Of a stretch of DNA of 64,000 nucleotides, positions 8,960-18,700 are shown piece by piece; position 1 is the first letter of the stretch, and the number at the start of each line of letters is the position of its first letter. The stretch comes from Phocoenobacter uteri. Its GTDB lineage: Bacteria > Pseudomonadota > Gammaproteobacteria > Enterobacterales > Pasteurellaceae. Location: NCBI RefSeq assembly GCF_900454895.1, contig NZ_UGTA01000001.1:1612001-1676000 (forward strand), written 5' to 3'. Below the pieces are notes generated by a model. It searched no databases. It was given only the letters and a program-made list of their open reading frames with translations, and was not told the origin of the DNA. The translations under genes were made by a program, and so were the position numbers.

Positions 8960-10759
8960 TTACTCCTTAGCTGCTTTTGCGGCTTTCTCAGCAGCTTCTG
9001 CCGCTTCGGCTTCTGCACCATAAACACGTTTTGCTGGTTGTGAAGTGGTAATCTTCACATCGCTGTATTTAATGGTTGGTGCAGCGTCTTTATTATAGTA
9101 AGCCAATGTATGTTGTAAGTAGTTTTCATCATCACGTTCAGTGTAGTCTAAACGTTGGTGTGCACCACGAGACTCTTTACGTTCCAACGCAGAAGATGAA
9201 ATAGCCTGAGCAACATCAAGGATATAACCCAACTCAATTTTGTATAATAAATCAGTATTAAATACGCTTGAGGTATCTTTAATGCTGATTTTTTTGTAAC
9301 GTTCTTTAAGTTCAGCAATCTTATTAACAGTGGTTTGCATACTTTCTTCAGTACGATAAATACCACAGCCTTCTTCCATTGAATCACCCATTTCATTACG
9401 AATTTGTGACCAAGACTCATCACCTTCTTGACGCGCTAACTCGTGAACACGGGCTAAAATATCTTTTGCTTGTGCATCAATAACGGCTTGATTTCTTGTT
9501 GTTGCCTCTGACGCAACACGTGCTGCACCTTCCCCTGCCACACGACCAAGAACGGTTAATTCAGCCAATGAGTTTGAACCTAAACGGTTTGCACCATGTA
9601 AGCCTGATGACGCACATTCGCCCACTGCGAATAAGCCTTTGATAATAGTTTCAGATTGTTGATTTACTTCGATACCACCCATTGTATAGTGAACCACAGG
9701 ACGCACTGGAATTGGTGCTTCTGCTGGGTCAACCCCTTCATAGGCTTTTGCTAATTCACAGATAAATGGTAAACGCTCTTGTAAGTATTTTGCACCCAAG
9801 TGACGTAAATCAAGATGAACAATGTCCACGCCTTTCGCTGTTTTAAGGGTGTTACCTTTACGCCATTCTTGCCAGAATGCTTGTGAAACTTTATCACGCG
9901 GACCAAGTTCCATATATTTATTTTCAGGTTTGCCGACTGGTGTTTCAGGTCCTAGACCATAATCTTGTAGGTAACGGTAGCCGTCTTTATTCACAAGAAT
10001 ACCACCTTCACCACGACAACCTTCTGTCATTAAGATACCGGTATTTGGTAAGCCTGTTGGGTGATATTGAACGAATTCCATATCACGTAATGGAACACCG
10101 TGACGATACGCCATAGATAAACCATCACCTGTTACGATACCGCCATTGGTATTGAAACGGAATGCACGACAACCACCACCTGTTGCGATAACAACCGCAT
10201 TCGCATTGATTTGAACAAATGTCCCTTCCATCATATTCATTGCCACACAACCACGTGCGTGACCATCATCAGTCAGAATATCTAAGACGAAATGCTCATC
10301 AAAACGGATAATTTGTGGGTATTTAATTGAAGTTTGGAAAAGAGTATGTAATAGGTGGAAACCTGTTTTATCTGCTGCGAACCAAGTACGCTCAATTTTC
10401 ATTCCACCAAAACGACGTACGTTTACACCGCCATCTTCCTTACGACTCCAAGGACAACCCCAACGTTCAAGTTGAGTCATTTCAACGGGTGAATGTTTCA
10501 CAAAATATTCAACCACATCCTGCTCACATAACCAGTCACCACCTGCCACTGTATCGTGGAAGTGTTTTTCATAAGAATCGGTTTCTTTAATAACTGCCGC
10601 TGATCCACCTTCCGCTGCCACAGTGTGACTACGCATTGGATAAACTTTTGAAATTAAAGCAATTTTTAAGTTTGGGTTTGCTTCCGCTGCCGCAATCGCA
10701 GCACGTAAGCCACCACCACCAGCGCCCACAATCGCTACATCAACATTTACAGTTTGCAC
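8960..10759 (-). CDS. frdA: fumarate reductase flavoprotein subunit
   Basis: This is the catalytic subunit, reducing fumarate to succinate in anaerobic respiration. At 599 residues it has the N-terminal FAD-binding GAGGGGLRAAIAAAE motif (about 12-26), the covalent-flavin region RSHTVAAEGG (about 43-52) and HxxG/active-site Arg regions such as QYHPTGLP and GANRLGSNSLAEL. The C-terminus ends in an Ala/Glu/Lys-rich tail. It is first in frdABCD. A CRP-like site lies about 100 bp upstream. Confidence 0.98.
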   Translation of the reverse strand: MQTVNVDVAIVGAGGGGLRAAIAAAEANPNLKIALISKVYPMRSHTVAAEGGSAAVIKETDSYEKHFHDTVAGGDWLCEQDVVEYFVKHSPVEMTQLERWGCPWSRKEDGGVNVRRFGGMKIERTWFAADKTGFHLLHTLFQTSIKYPQIIRFDEHFVLDILTDDGHARGCVAMNMMEGTFVQINANAVVIATGGGCRAFRFNTNGGIVTGDGLSMAYRHGVPLRDMEFVQYHPTGLPNTGILMTEGCRGEGGILVNKDGYRYLQDYGLGPETPVGKPENKYMELGPRDKVSQAFWQEWRKGNTLKTAKGVDIVHLDLRHLGAKYLQERLPFICELAKAYEGVDPAEAPIPVRPVVHYTMGGIEVNQQSETIIKGLFAVGECASSGLHGANRLGSNSLAELTVLGRVAGEGAARVASEATTRNQAVIDAQAKDILARVHELARQEGDESWSQIRNEMGDSMEEGCGIYRTEESMQTTVNKIAELKERYKKISIKDTSSVFNTDLLYKIELGYILDVAQAISSSALERKESRGAHQRLDYTERDDENYLQHTLAYYNKDAAPTIKYSDVKITTSQPAKRVYGAEAEAAEAAEKAAKAAKE

Positions 10760-10857
10760 AATATACTCCTACTCATTTAGGGAAAAATAAATTATCTTAC
10801 TTGATAGATAAATTGTGACATTTTTTTAGTAAAATTTATAACCTTTCTTAGCGATTT

Positions 10858-10873
10858 TGTGATCTACCTCAAA
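10858..10873. promoter_or_regulatory. possible CRP-family site between frdA and epmA
   Basis: TGTGA-N6-TCAAA matches the CRP consensus TGTGA-N6-TCACA at nine of ten positions. It lies in the 224-bp gap between the divergent frdA and epmA genes, about 100 bp from frdA. Sequence match only. Confidence 0.4.
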
Positions 10874-10983
10874 TTGTTTCAGAGTTGTAACAGACGTATT
10901 GATAAGCACTATCAACTAAAGGGGTTTTTATCTAAAAATGATAATGCTACAATCACGGAAAATCTTATAAGCGGTAACATTTT

Positions 10984-11967
10984 ATGGAAAATTTACAATT
11001 AGATGAAATAAATTGGCAGCCTACTGCCTCTATCGAAAATTTATTACAACGTGCTGAAATTATTAAGAATATACGCCAATTTTTTACAGAACGAGGTTTA
11101 CTAGAAGTCGAAACCCCTATTCTAAGCGAGTTTGGTGTGACTGATATCAATCTTTCAACTTTCAACACTCAATTTAGCTCGCCTTTTTCAAGTGAATCTA
11201 AAACACTCTACTTAATGACAAGCCCTGAATATCATATGAAACGCTTGCTTGCTGCTGGCTCTGGTGCAATTTTTCAGTTCTGTAAAGTATTTCGAAATGA
11301 AGAAGCAGGTAATCGCCATAATCCTGAATTTACAATGCTTGAATGGTATCGTCCACATTTTGATATGTACCGTTTAATCAATGAAGTCGATGATCTATTG
11401 CAACAGACCTTAGATTGCGAACCTGCTGAATCATTTAGTTATCAATTTGTGTTCCAAAATTATGTTGGCTTAGATCCTCTCTCGGCCTCTAAAAAACAGC
11501 TTGTGGATAAAGCACGTGAACAAGGCTTACAATGCGATGACGAAGAAAACCGTGATGTTTTATTACAATTCTTGTTCACAGAAATGGTTGAGCCAAAAAT
11601 CGGCCAAGAGCGTCCTGTGGCAATCTACCACTTCCCTGCTTCTCAGGCAGCCTTAGCCCAAATGAGTGCTGAAGATCATCGTGTTGCAGAGCGTTTTGAG
11701 TTTTATTTTAAAGGAATTGAACTCGCCAATGGTTTTCACGAATTACAAGATGCAGATGAACAAATTCGCCGTTTTATGCAAGATAACGCAGAGCGTGAAA
11801 AATTAGGCTTACCACAACAAACCCTAGACTCTCGATTTCTTGCCTCTTTAAAAGCGGGTATTCCAAACTGTTCAGGGGTTGCTCTTGGCGTGGATCGCTT
11901 ACTTATGCTTGCAATGGACAAGCAACATATCAACGAAGTGATTTCTTTTGGAATTGATGTTGCTTAA
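10984..11967 (+). CDS. epmA: elongation factor P--(R)-beta-lysine ligase
   Basis: EpmA (also PoxA/GenX/YjeA) attaches beta-lysine to the conserved lysine of elongation factor P, which helps ribosomes through polyproline stretches. The 327-residue protein is a lysyl-tRNA synthetase-like class II core without the anticodon-binding domain. It has TSPEYHMKRLLAAGSGAIFQ, FRNEEAGNRHNPEF (motif 2) and GVALGVDRLLML (motif 3). Its position beside frdABCD matches E. coli gene order. Confidence 0.96.
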   Translation: MENLQLDEINWQPTASIENLLQRAEIIKNIRQFFTERGLLEVETPILSEFGVTDINLSTFNTQFSSPFSSESKTLYLMTSPEYHMKRLLAAGSGAIFQFCKVFRNEEAGNRHNPEFTMLEWYRPHFDMYRLINEVDDLLQQTLDCEPAESFSYQFVFQNYVGLDPLSASKKQLVDKAREQGLQCDDEENRDVLLQFLFTEMVEPKIGQERPVAIYHFPASQAALAQMSAEDHRVAERFEFYFKGIELANGFHELQDADEQIRRFMQDNAEREKLGLPQQTLDSRFLASLKAGIPNCSGVALGVDRLLMLAMDKQHINEVISFGIDVA

Positions 11968-11973
11968 TGGATT

Positions 11974-12007
11974 TTAGACATATCTTTATCTCAAAAGATA
12001 TGTCTAA
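11974..12007. terminator. bidirectional terminator between epmA and tusB
   Basis: Stem TTAGACATATCTTT / AAAGATATGTCTAA between two convergent genes. Confidence 0.7.
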
Positions 12008-12008
12008 T

Positions 12009-12284
12009 TTATAATGCCAATTGAGGATAATATTTCTCTGTTAATTCAACAAGTTGCGTTAAATTTATTTGTTGAAAATTAGAGCGTGTTATCGCTAATC
12101 CTCTTGCTTGCACATCTTGTTCTAAAATATAAAGATTAGCAATTTTTGCAAAAAGTTGCGAATTTTTGACCGCTTGTAGCACACCATTTTGCCATAATAC
12201 AACCGCATCTTGCTCAGTGATATTCCCTAAAATTTCTTCAAGTTCCGATAAATTATATTGTGCGTTAGAAAGAGTATAGAGCAT
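12009..12284 (-). CDS. tusB: TusB, tRNA 2-thiouridine sulfur relay subunit
   Basis: The 91-residue DsrH-family protein is the last gene of a yheO-tusD-tusC-tusB cluster. TusBCD forms a hexamer that passes sulfur from TusA via TusE to MnmA for the 2-thio group at the wobble uridine of Lys, Glu and Gln tRNAs. TusB itself carries no catalytic cysteine, which fits this protein. In E. coli the cluster runs on into rpsL; here it ends at a terminator facing epmA. Confidence 0.88.
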   Translation of the reverse strand: MLYTLSNAQYNLSELEEILGNITEQDAVVLWQNGVLQAVKNSQLFAKIANLYILEQDVQARGLAITRSNFQQINLTQLVELTEKYYPQLAL

Positions 12285-12292
12285 AAGAATTC

Positions 12293-12664
12293 CTAAAAAG
12301 TCAGCACTTTTTGTGACTGCTGTAAAATATCAAAAATAGTTTGTTGAGAAACACATTGATAGCCTGAAATAAGCAAATTATCAGCACTGATATTACGTTG
12401 TTGTAATGACTGCTGACAAATAAAACATTCTGATAATTCATAAAGATCGATCAATTTAAAAGTGACACTATGATCTTTTTGCAAAATCAAATCAGGGTGT
12501 TGATCTTTGAGCAAATTAAATACGCCATCATTTAAAAAGCAGATCGCAATTTCATCCTCATCACAAAATACACTTGCTGCAAGCAAAGCATCTAGCCCTT
12601 CTCGACTTATTGCCGAATCAAAAGGGGGCTGCGTAAATAAAACGGCTAATTTATATTTTTTCAT
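12293..12664 (-). CDS. tusC: TusC, tRNA 2-thiouridine sulfur relay subunit
   Basis: The 123-residue DsrF-family subunit of TusBCD is identified by the N-terminal strand VLFTQPPFDSAISREGLDAL and the following CDEDEIAICFLNDGVFNLL. Spacing to tusD is 1 bp and to tusB is 8 bp, so the genes are cotranscribed. Confidence 0.93.
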   Translation of the reverse strand: MKKYKLAVLFTQPPFDSAISREGLDALLAASVFCDEDEIAICFLNDGVFNLLKDQHPDLILQKDHSVTFKLIDLYELSECFICQQSLQQRNISADNLLISGYQCVSQQTIFDILQQSQKVLTF

Positions 12665-12665
12665 C

Positions 12666-13046
12666 TTAAAAAGTTATCAATCTATCAGCATTGAACATTG
12701 CTTGGCTAAATTCACCCAAGCCTGCCAAAATAAAGCTTTCGGCTAAATTTATGTTATCAGTTATCGGCGTTGTGCTTTGATCCACCACACCTCGTCTTTG
12801 GGCTGCTGACACACATAAATGTAAAGATAAGCGGTGTGATTTTGCTAAATTTTGCCATTTTTCGACTAAATTTACTTCATCAGAAGCAGGATTAACTAAA
12901 CAGTTTGCGTTACTTACGCCGTCTTGAAAAAAGAAGACCTGTGTAACGCTATGTTTCTGAGCTAATAACGTTTCCACAAATTGATAAGCCAATGCACTGC
13001 CTTGTGAACCAAAAACAGGGGATTTCACCGCAATCACATAGTTCAT
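12666..13046 (-). CDS. tusD: TusD, sulfurtransferase subunit
   Basis: The 126-residue DsrE-family protein has the active-site cysteine at residue 78 in LHLCVSAAQRRGVVD. This is the residue that accepts persulfide sulfur from TusA. The N-terminus MNYVIAVKSPVFGSQGSALAY, quoted here as its first strand and loop, is typical. The start codon overlaps the yheO stop by one base. An uptake-signal core (AAGCGGT) lies inside the gene. Confidence 0.94.
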   Translation of the reverse strand: MNYVIAVKSPVFGSQGSALAYQFVETLLAQKHSVTQVFFFQDGVSNANCLVNPASDEVNLVEKWQNLAKSHRLSLHLCVSAAQRRGVVDQSTTPITDNINLAESFILAGLGEFSQAMFNADRLITF

Positions 13047-13702
13047 TAGTCCTGTTCCTGCTTAATTTGACGGATATATAAATACACCGTATGGCGTGAA
13101 ATATTTAAACGCTCCGCCACCTGATTGATTGCATCTTTGATATCAAAAATACCTTTCTCAAATAACGAACCAACAATTTGGCGATTTTTATTATTATTTG
13201 CTACACCACTATCTGCTGAAATTTCATCAACGGTTTTTTCAATAGTTTGAGCCACCAAATCTTCCACCGAACTTGCAAAAGTTTCTTCCACTTCTGGCTC
13301 TTCTGGGGGCAAAATGAAACTATTTAAAAACTGTGATACAGGCACATCCAAATTCAAATTGATACAAAGTAATCCAATAATTCGTTGCTTACTGTTACGA
13401 ATCGCAATGGTGTTCGATTTCATCAAAACATTGCCCTTCGCTTTGGTAAAATAAGGTTTTGAGTGTTGCTGATTGCCCATCTGATGTAGCGATTGCAAGG
13501 CTCGATTGGTAATTGGCGAACCGATTTTACGATCCGTATTATGTCCATTCGCAATATAAATCGCCGAATGTTCAAGGGTTTCTAACGAGTGTAAAACAAT
13601 CTCACAATATTCACCAAGTAAAGCTGCTAGCCCATCAACAACGGGAATGTAAGACTCAATAATAGCGTAATCTTCAAGTTCAAAAGGGTCTGAATTTATC
13701 AT
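13046..13702 (-). CDS. yheO: YheO-like PAS/HTH transcriptional regulator
   Basis: The 218-residue protein has an N-terminal PAS-like (YheO/PAS_6) ligand domain (about 10-120) and a C-terminal helix-turn-helix ending LNISRHTVYLYIRQIKQE. It corresponds to E. coli YheO, located as there between fkpA/slyX and tusDCB. The ligand is unknown; related DauR proteins respond to D-arginine. The Asp/Glu-rich linker (EEPEVEE) between domains is weakly conserved. The regulator may control the tus genes it is coupled to, but that is not shown. Confidence 0.88.
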   Translation of the reverse strand: MINSDPFELEDYAIIESYIPVVDGLAALLGEYCEIVLHSLETLEHSAIYIANGHNTDRKIGSPITNRALQSLHQMGNQQHSKPYFTKAKGNVLMKSNTIAIRNSKQRIIGLLCINLNLDVPVSQFLNSFILPPEEPEVEETFASSVEDLVAQTIEKTVDEISADSGVANNNKNRQIVGSLFEKGIFDIKDAINQVAERLNISRHTVYLYIRQIKQEQD

Positions 13703-13712
13703 AATTTAAAGG

Positions 13713-13735
13713 CGTGGCTAGGCACACTAGCCACG
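13713..13735 (-). terminator. hairpin between fkpA and yheO
   Basis: Perfect 9-bp stem CGTGGCTAG / CTAGCCACG with a 5-nt loop just past the fkpA stop. The following T-tract on the minus strand is weak, so it may only attenuate. Confidence 0.5.
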
Positions 13736-13744
13736 TTATTATTG

Positions 13745-14476
13745 TTATTTAGCTGGTTTGAAATCTAATAATTCAATTTTAAAAATTAAGGTTGAATTTG
13801 CTGGAATCTGTCCTGCTGGACGATCGCCATATGCTAATTCAGGTGGGGTAACTAATTCCATTTTTCCGCCTTTTTTAAGCATTGGAATAGCTTCTTTCCA
13901 CGCTGGAATAAGCTGGCTTAATTGAAACTCAATTGGCTCACCACGTTTGTATGAGCTATCAAATACTGTACCGTCTGTTAGTGTACCTTCATAATGTACT
14001 TTCACAGTATCCTCTACTTTTGGTGATTCACCTTCGCCTGCTTTTTCAATTTTATACATTAAACCAGATTTAGTCGTTTTTACACCGTCTTTCTTCGCAA
14101 ATTCTTCACGGAATTTTTTACCCGCTTCAATCGTTGCTTCGCTTTGTTTCGCTAAAATTTTTGCTTCTTTTTCAGAAATAAATTTATCTAACGCTTCCAA
14201 ATGTGCTTTTAATTCATCGTTGCTTAATTTACTTGTGCTTTTTAACGTTTCAGAAAAACCTGCAATGATTTTATCTTTGTTATAAGTAAGCATTTCTTTT
14301 TGTGATTTTGTGATTTCATCAACTTGTTTACCCATCAAAACACCAATCGCATAAGATGATTCATCAACAAATTTTTGATCTGCTTTTTGATCCGCCATCA
14401 CTGATTGTGAAGTTACAAGTGCCGTTGCCATTACAGTTACAGAAAGTGCCACAGCTGAAAGTTTAGTTTTTAACAT
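13745..14476 (-). CDS. fkpA: FkpA-type periplasmic peptidyl-prolyl isomerase
   Basis: The 243-residue protein has a Sec signal peptide (about 1-28, ...SQSVMA), an N-terminal helical dimerisation domain (about 30-140) and a C-terminal FKBP domain (VKVHYEGTLTDGTVFDSS, then ELAYGDRPAGQIPANSTLIF). FkpA folds outer-membrane and periplasmic proteins and acts as both isomerase and chaperone. The divergent slyX neighbour and downstream yheO-tus reproduce E. coli order. Confidence 0.95.
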   Translation of the reverse strand: MLKTKLSAVALSVTVMATALVTSQSVMADQKADQKFVDESSYAIGVLMGKQVDEITKSQKEMLTYNKDKIIAGFSETLKSTSKLSNDELKAHLEALDKFISEKEAKILAKQSEATIEAGKKFREEFAKKDGVKTTKSGLMYKIEKAGEGESPKVEDTVKVHYEGTLTDGTVFDSSYKRGEPIEFQLSQLIPAWKEAIPMLKKGGKMELVTPPELAYGDRPAGQIPANSTLIFKIELLDFKPAK

Positions 14477-14590
14477 AAATATTCCTTTAATTTTTGGTCT
14501 ATCAGTATAAATAAATAGCCCGAAAGGGTTTAAACACGAGAACGAATAGAGTAAAGTATATTCCTTTAATAAACAATAGTCATCATTAAA

Positions 14591-14815
14591 ATGAATACTG
14601 ATAATAATCTATTACTCACTCAAATTGCTGAATTAGAAACCAAAATTGCGTTTCAAGAATCCACAATTGAAGACTTAAACCAAGCATTGATTCAACAACA
14701 GTTTGTTTTAGATAAACTGCAAACACAGGTCCGTCATATTGCAGAAAAACTCAAAAATGCTCAATCAAGCAATATCGCCTCATTATCAGAGGAAACACCG
14801 CCTCCGCATTATTAA
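14591..14815 (+). CDS. slyX: SlyX family protein
   Basis: The 74-residue protein is almost entirely coiled coil (LETKIAFQESTIEDLNQALI...) and ends in a Pro-Pro-His tail (ETPPPHY), the signature of SlyX. Its function is unknown. It is transcribed divergently from fkpA, the same arrangement as in E. coli, which supports the assignment. Confidence 0.92.
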   Translation: MNTDNNLLLTQIAELETKIAFQESTIEDLNQALIQQQFVLDKLQTQVRHIAEKLKNAQSSNIASLSEETPPPHY

Positions 14816-14871
14816 AAGACAAGAAAATAAGCGGTTAGTTCTGAGTAAGAATTTGTAAAATTTATTAAATA

Positions 14872-14898
14872 AAAAAGCAGGCACATTGCCTGCTTTTT
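14872..14898. terminator. bidirectional terminator between slyX and the OmpA-domain lipoprotein gene
   Basis: Stem AAAAAGCAGGCA / TGCCTGCTTTTT with a 3-nt loop and T-runs on both strands, between convergent genes. Confidence 0.9.
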
Positions 14899-14915
14899 GC
14901 TTAAAAATAGGATTA

Positions 14916-15746
14916 CTATTTATTTCTTAACTCAGAATATGTCATATTAATATCATGCCAAACAATTTTATGTTTGCTATAACGTTTAATTTCAACACTT
15001 ACGCGACGATTTGTAATCAGGCATTCTTTTAATCTTGTTTTTTCCAATTTTTTATCACATTGTTTGATAGGTTCCTTTTCACCTCGTCCAGCAGTTGTAA
15101 TATTCTTAGGGTTAACACCTTGAGTTATTAGATAATCTCCGATAGTTGCAGCTCGTCTTTCAGAAAGTTTTTGGTTGTAATCATCACTTCCCATATAGTC
15201 TGTATGACCAATAAGGCTTAATTGAGCTTTATTTCCTTCCTTAAGGACATAGTTTGCTAATTTTTCCAACTCTTTTTTCCCTTCAGGACGAATATCATTG
15301 AATCCACTTTTATCAAATTCAAATAGCATATCCGCACTTAAATTTAATTTTTCGTGTAAACAATCTGCTGGCTTCAAATAATAATTTTGTGCACGATAAT
15401 TTTTATCAAATAAAATTTTTAGTTGACATTGTTTAATAGAACCGTCACTCATATTAAAATTGAATAAATAATTCCATTCTTTTGCACGAAATCTTTCTTG
15501 AAAATGGGGATGTTCAATAATTTTTTTTAACTGTGAGCGAGTTAAATTTTTCTGTAACAAATCAATTTCATCTTGAGAGGGGAATGTTCCGCCCTCTAAA
15601 CTTGCCTCTTCAATTGCGGGCCATTTTAAATCTTTACTTACTAAATTTCCTTCATCATTGATTTGATTTGTATCGACAACACTATTACATCCAGTGAAAG
15701 CAATACTCACAAAAGTTGAAAGCATGACTACATTTAATTTTTTCAT
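14916..15746 (-). CDS. lipoprotein with BamE-like and OmpA C-terminal domains, partner of adhesin 1
   Basis: The 276-residue protein has a lipoprotein signal peptide with lipobox FTGC (Cys19). A middle region (about 60-140) reads like a BamE/SmpA fold (LKKIIEHPHFQERFRAKEWN ... LKILFDKNYRAQNYY). A C-terminal OmpA/peptidoglycan-binding domain (about 150-260) contains LSLIGHTDYMGSDDYNQKLS and RRAATIGDYL. It starts 7 bp after the adhesin stop, so it is cotranscribed and second in the operon. Similar adhesin-lipoprotein pairing is known for Acinetobacter AtaA/TpgA, where the partner helps adhesin display. It is paralogous to the lipoprotein at 42.4-43.1 kb. The OmpA domain is firm; the BamE-like domain is by eye. 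Confidence 0.85.
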   Translation of the reverse strand: MKKLNVVMLSTFVSIAFTGCNSVVDTNQINDEGNLVSKDLKWPAIEEASLEGGTFPSQDEIDLLQKNLTRSQLKKIIEHPHFQERFRAKEWNYLFNFNMSDGSIKQCQLKILFDKNYRAQNYYLKPADCLHEKLNLSADMLFEFDKSGFNDIRPEGKKELEKLANYVLKEGNKAQLSLIGHTDYMGSDDYNQKLSERRAATIGDYLITQGVNPKNITTAGRGEKEPIKQCDKKLEKTRLKECLITNRRVSVEIKRYSKHKIVWHDINMTYSELRNK

Positions 15747-15753
15747 TATTTAC

Positions 15754-18700
15754 CTACCATATTTTATAGCTAACAGAAGCACCAACAGTTGTATTAGACT
15801 GAGAATCTACTGCCAAAGCTCCTTTAACAATCCATTTATTATTATCAGATGATGTTGATAATCCAACGGCTAATGCGCTTTCACCTCGGTGTGTTGCAAC
15901 ACCTGCAGTCACATAAGCTTCTCCACTTTCAAGTGGCTGAGCTAGCATTGCCATTGCAGCACTACCTGCAATTCCTGCTCTCGCGTTTTTATCTACATTG
16001 TTAATTGCTTTGTAAATATTTTGGTTACTTGAATTTAACTGAGCTACATTGACAGCATCGTTTGGTGCAGTACCCGCTTTAACGCCTTTAATTTGCTTAT
16101 TGCCAGCATTAATGCCTGTGTTTTTATTAATGACAACATCTCCAATTTGTACATTATCAAAGTTCACATTATTCGCAGTTGAAATTTGTAATAAACCATC
16201 TTTATTTAGTTTAGAAACTAAGTTTTTACCTGTTTCCACCGTTAATTTACTGCCTGCTTTAATTGTTGCACTACCAACTTTTGCAATCACTTCAGTATCC
16301 GTATTTTTATTGGTTATTTTATGGCTTGCACTATTAATAGCATTTGCAATATCACCAGCATTAACTAAAGATTTAGCATTTTTACCCTCTGGTACAATGA
16401 CCTTTCCTGCATTTGGATTATTTTCACGATTTTCAACGGCTAGTTTGATCGTTTTTGCAGAAATAGAGCTACTTACCACATCTCCCGCGTTAATCACTGC
16501 AGAATCAATTGGATTACCATTAGTATCTGTTTTAACCCAAACAATATTGTTATCTTTAACAATCTGAACAATATTAGCGCCATCTTTTGCTTTACCAGTA
16601 ACTCGGATAGTTTGATTATCAGCATTAACATTGAATGTTATTTTTGTTTCTTTACTATTAGTTGAAACATTTGCTGTTGTACCCGCTCCATTTACAAAGT
16701 TCACGGTATCGTAAGCTTTGATAAAATCTTTTGCTTTGCCATTATTTTGTAAATTAAAGCCTGCATTTAAGACATCTCCAACAGAGGCAGCATTGTTTTG
16801 ATTTAATGCTTTATCGCCTTTTGGTAAAGTAGCTGAAATTGATGGTGAAGTTGTGCCTACTTTTGCACCATCTAAGTTACCAGCTAAATTTGTCAGTGTA
16901 GTTGGCTCCGTCGTTGAGCCATCTGCACTTTGTATCGCAGTAATAATTTCTGTAGGTTTAACTTTTTCTCCAGAACCATCTTTTCCTGTAGTGAAATCTC
17001 CATTTGATTGTTTATATACTTTTGTGCCATCAGCTTTAGTATAAACAATGGCTTGCAAGCTATCATTCAAAATAGATTGAGTATTTGTGCTAAATGTGAA
17101 TTTTCCACCTTTCTGTTCAATGGTAATATGGTCACCTGCAATTAATTCAACTTTTTCACCCGCTTTCACTAGATGATCTTTATTTTCACCAGTTACTTTA
17201 CCACCTTGAGCAGAAGCAAGGATATTAAAGCCTGCATTATTGATTGCTTTGGCTATATCACCTGCATTAACAAGAGATTCTGCATTATTACCAGTTGGTT
17301 CAACAATTTTACCCGTAGGTTTGTTATCTTGATTTTTGGCTAATTCTAATTGCGTCGTTTTAGCAGAAATTGCGGTTGATACAACATTTGAAGCCTGAAC
17401 TTCTTTTGTTTTATCTACTTTTCCTGATTTATCTACGCTGTAGAATTTATTTCCGATTTTCACAACCTTATTACCATTGCTATCTTTACCTGTAATTTCT
17501 GTTGTTTTACCATCAACATTTACATCATAACTAACCTTAGACGTTTGACCTTTAGCATCAGTTTCCACTTTAGCAATTGTGCCTTGACCATTTATAAAAT
17601 TCACAGTGTCATAAGCTTTCACAAAATCTTTTGCTTTACCATTATTCTGTAAATTAAATCCTGCATTTAAAACGTCGCCTACAGTTGCAGCATTATTTTG
17701 ATTAAGTGTTTTATCACCTTCTGGTAATTTAGCTGAAGTTGTTGGTGCAGTTGTATTTGCTTTTGCTCCATCTAAGTTACCAGCTAGATTAGTAAGTGTA
17801 GTTGGTTTTTTAGTATCACCATCAGCGCTTTGTATCGAAGTAATAATACTTCCAATATCTTTAATTTTCTCACCAGAACCATCTTTTCCTGTGGTGAAAT
17901 CACCATTTGGTTGTTTATATACTTTTGTGCCATCAGCCTTGGTATATACCACAGCTTGTAAAGTATCATTTAAAATAGCTTGATTATTTGTGCTAAATTT
18001 AAATTTCCCTCCATCTTGATTAATAGTTATATGCTCACCAGCAATTAATTCAATTTTTTCACCTATCTTCACTAGATGATCTTCATTTTTACCAGTTACT
18101 TTACCGCCCTCTGCAGAGGAAACAATATTAAAGCCAGCATTATTAATCGCTTTAGCAATATCTCCAGCATTAACAAGTGCTTTTGCATCATTTCCTGTTA
18201 GCTCAACAATTTTACCTGTTGGCGTACTTGCTCCTTGCTTAATTTCTGGTGCTAATTGCACTGTTTTAGCTCGAATAGTATTTTTGATTTTTTCTATTTT
18301 TTCATCTGCAATTGGCTTGGTTTTATCTGGAGTTCCATCTGGTTTTGCTTCATACCATCTGTTATCTTCAGCTTCGACTACCTTTTTACCATCGACGAAA
18401 TCAATAGCTTCAACAGTTAAGTTATCAACATTAACGTTTACTTTTACTTCAGACCATTTATTAGCGGTTGTATCAATTGAAACATTTGTACCTTGACCGT
18501 TTACAAAGTTTATTGTGTCATACGCTTTTACGAAATCTCTTGCTTCATCATTTTCTCGTAAATTCCAGCCTGCTTGCAAAATATCATCAACAGTAGCTGC
18601 GTTAGCTTTTTGTGAATCTGTGATTGTAGGAATTGTTCTATCTATCTCAGATTTTGCATTTGCTTTCGCATTTCTGACCGCTTTATCATAAGCAGCCATA

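Noticed and set aside
10899..10915. FNR site upstream of frdA (TTGAT...ATCAA)
   Set aside because: The half-sites are separated by 7 bp instead of the 4 bp in the FNR consensus, so it is only a loose palindrome.
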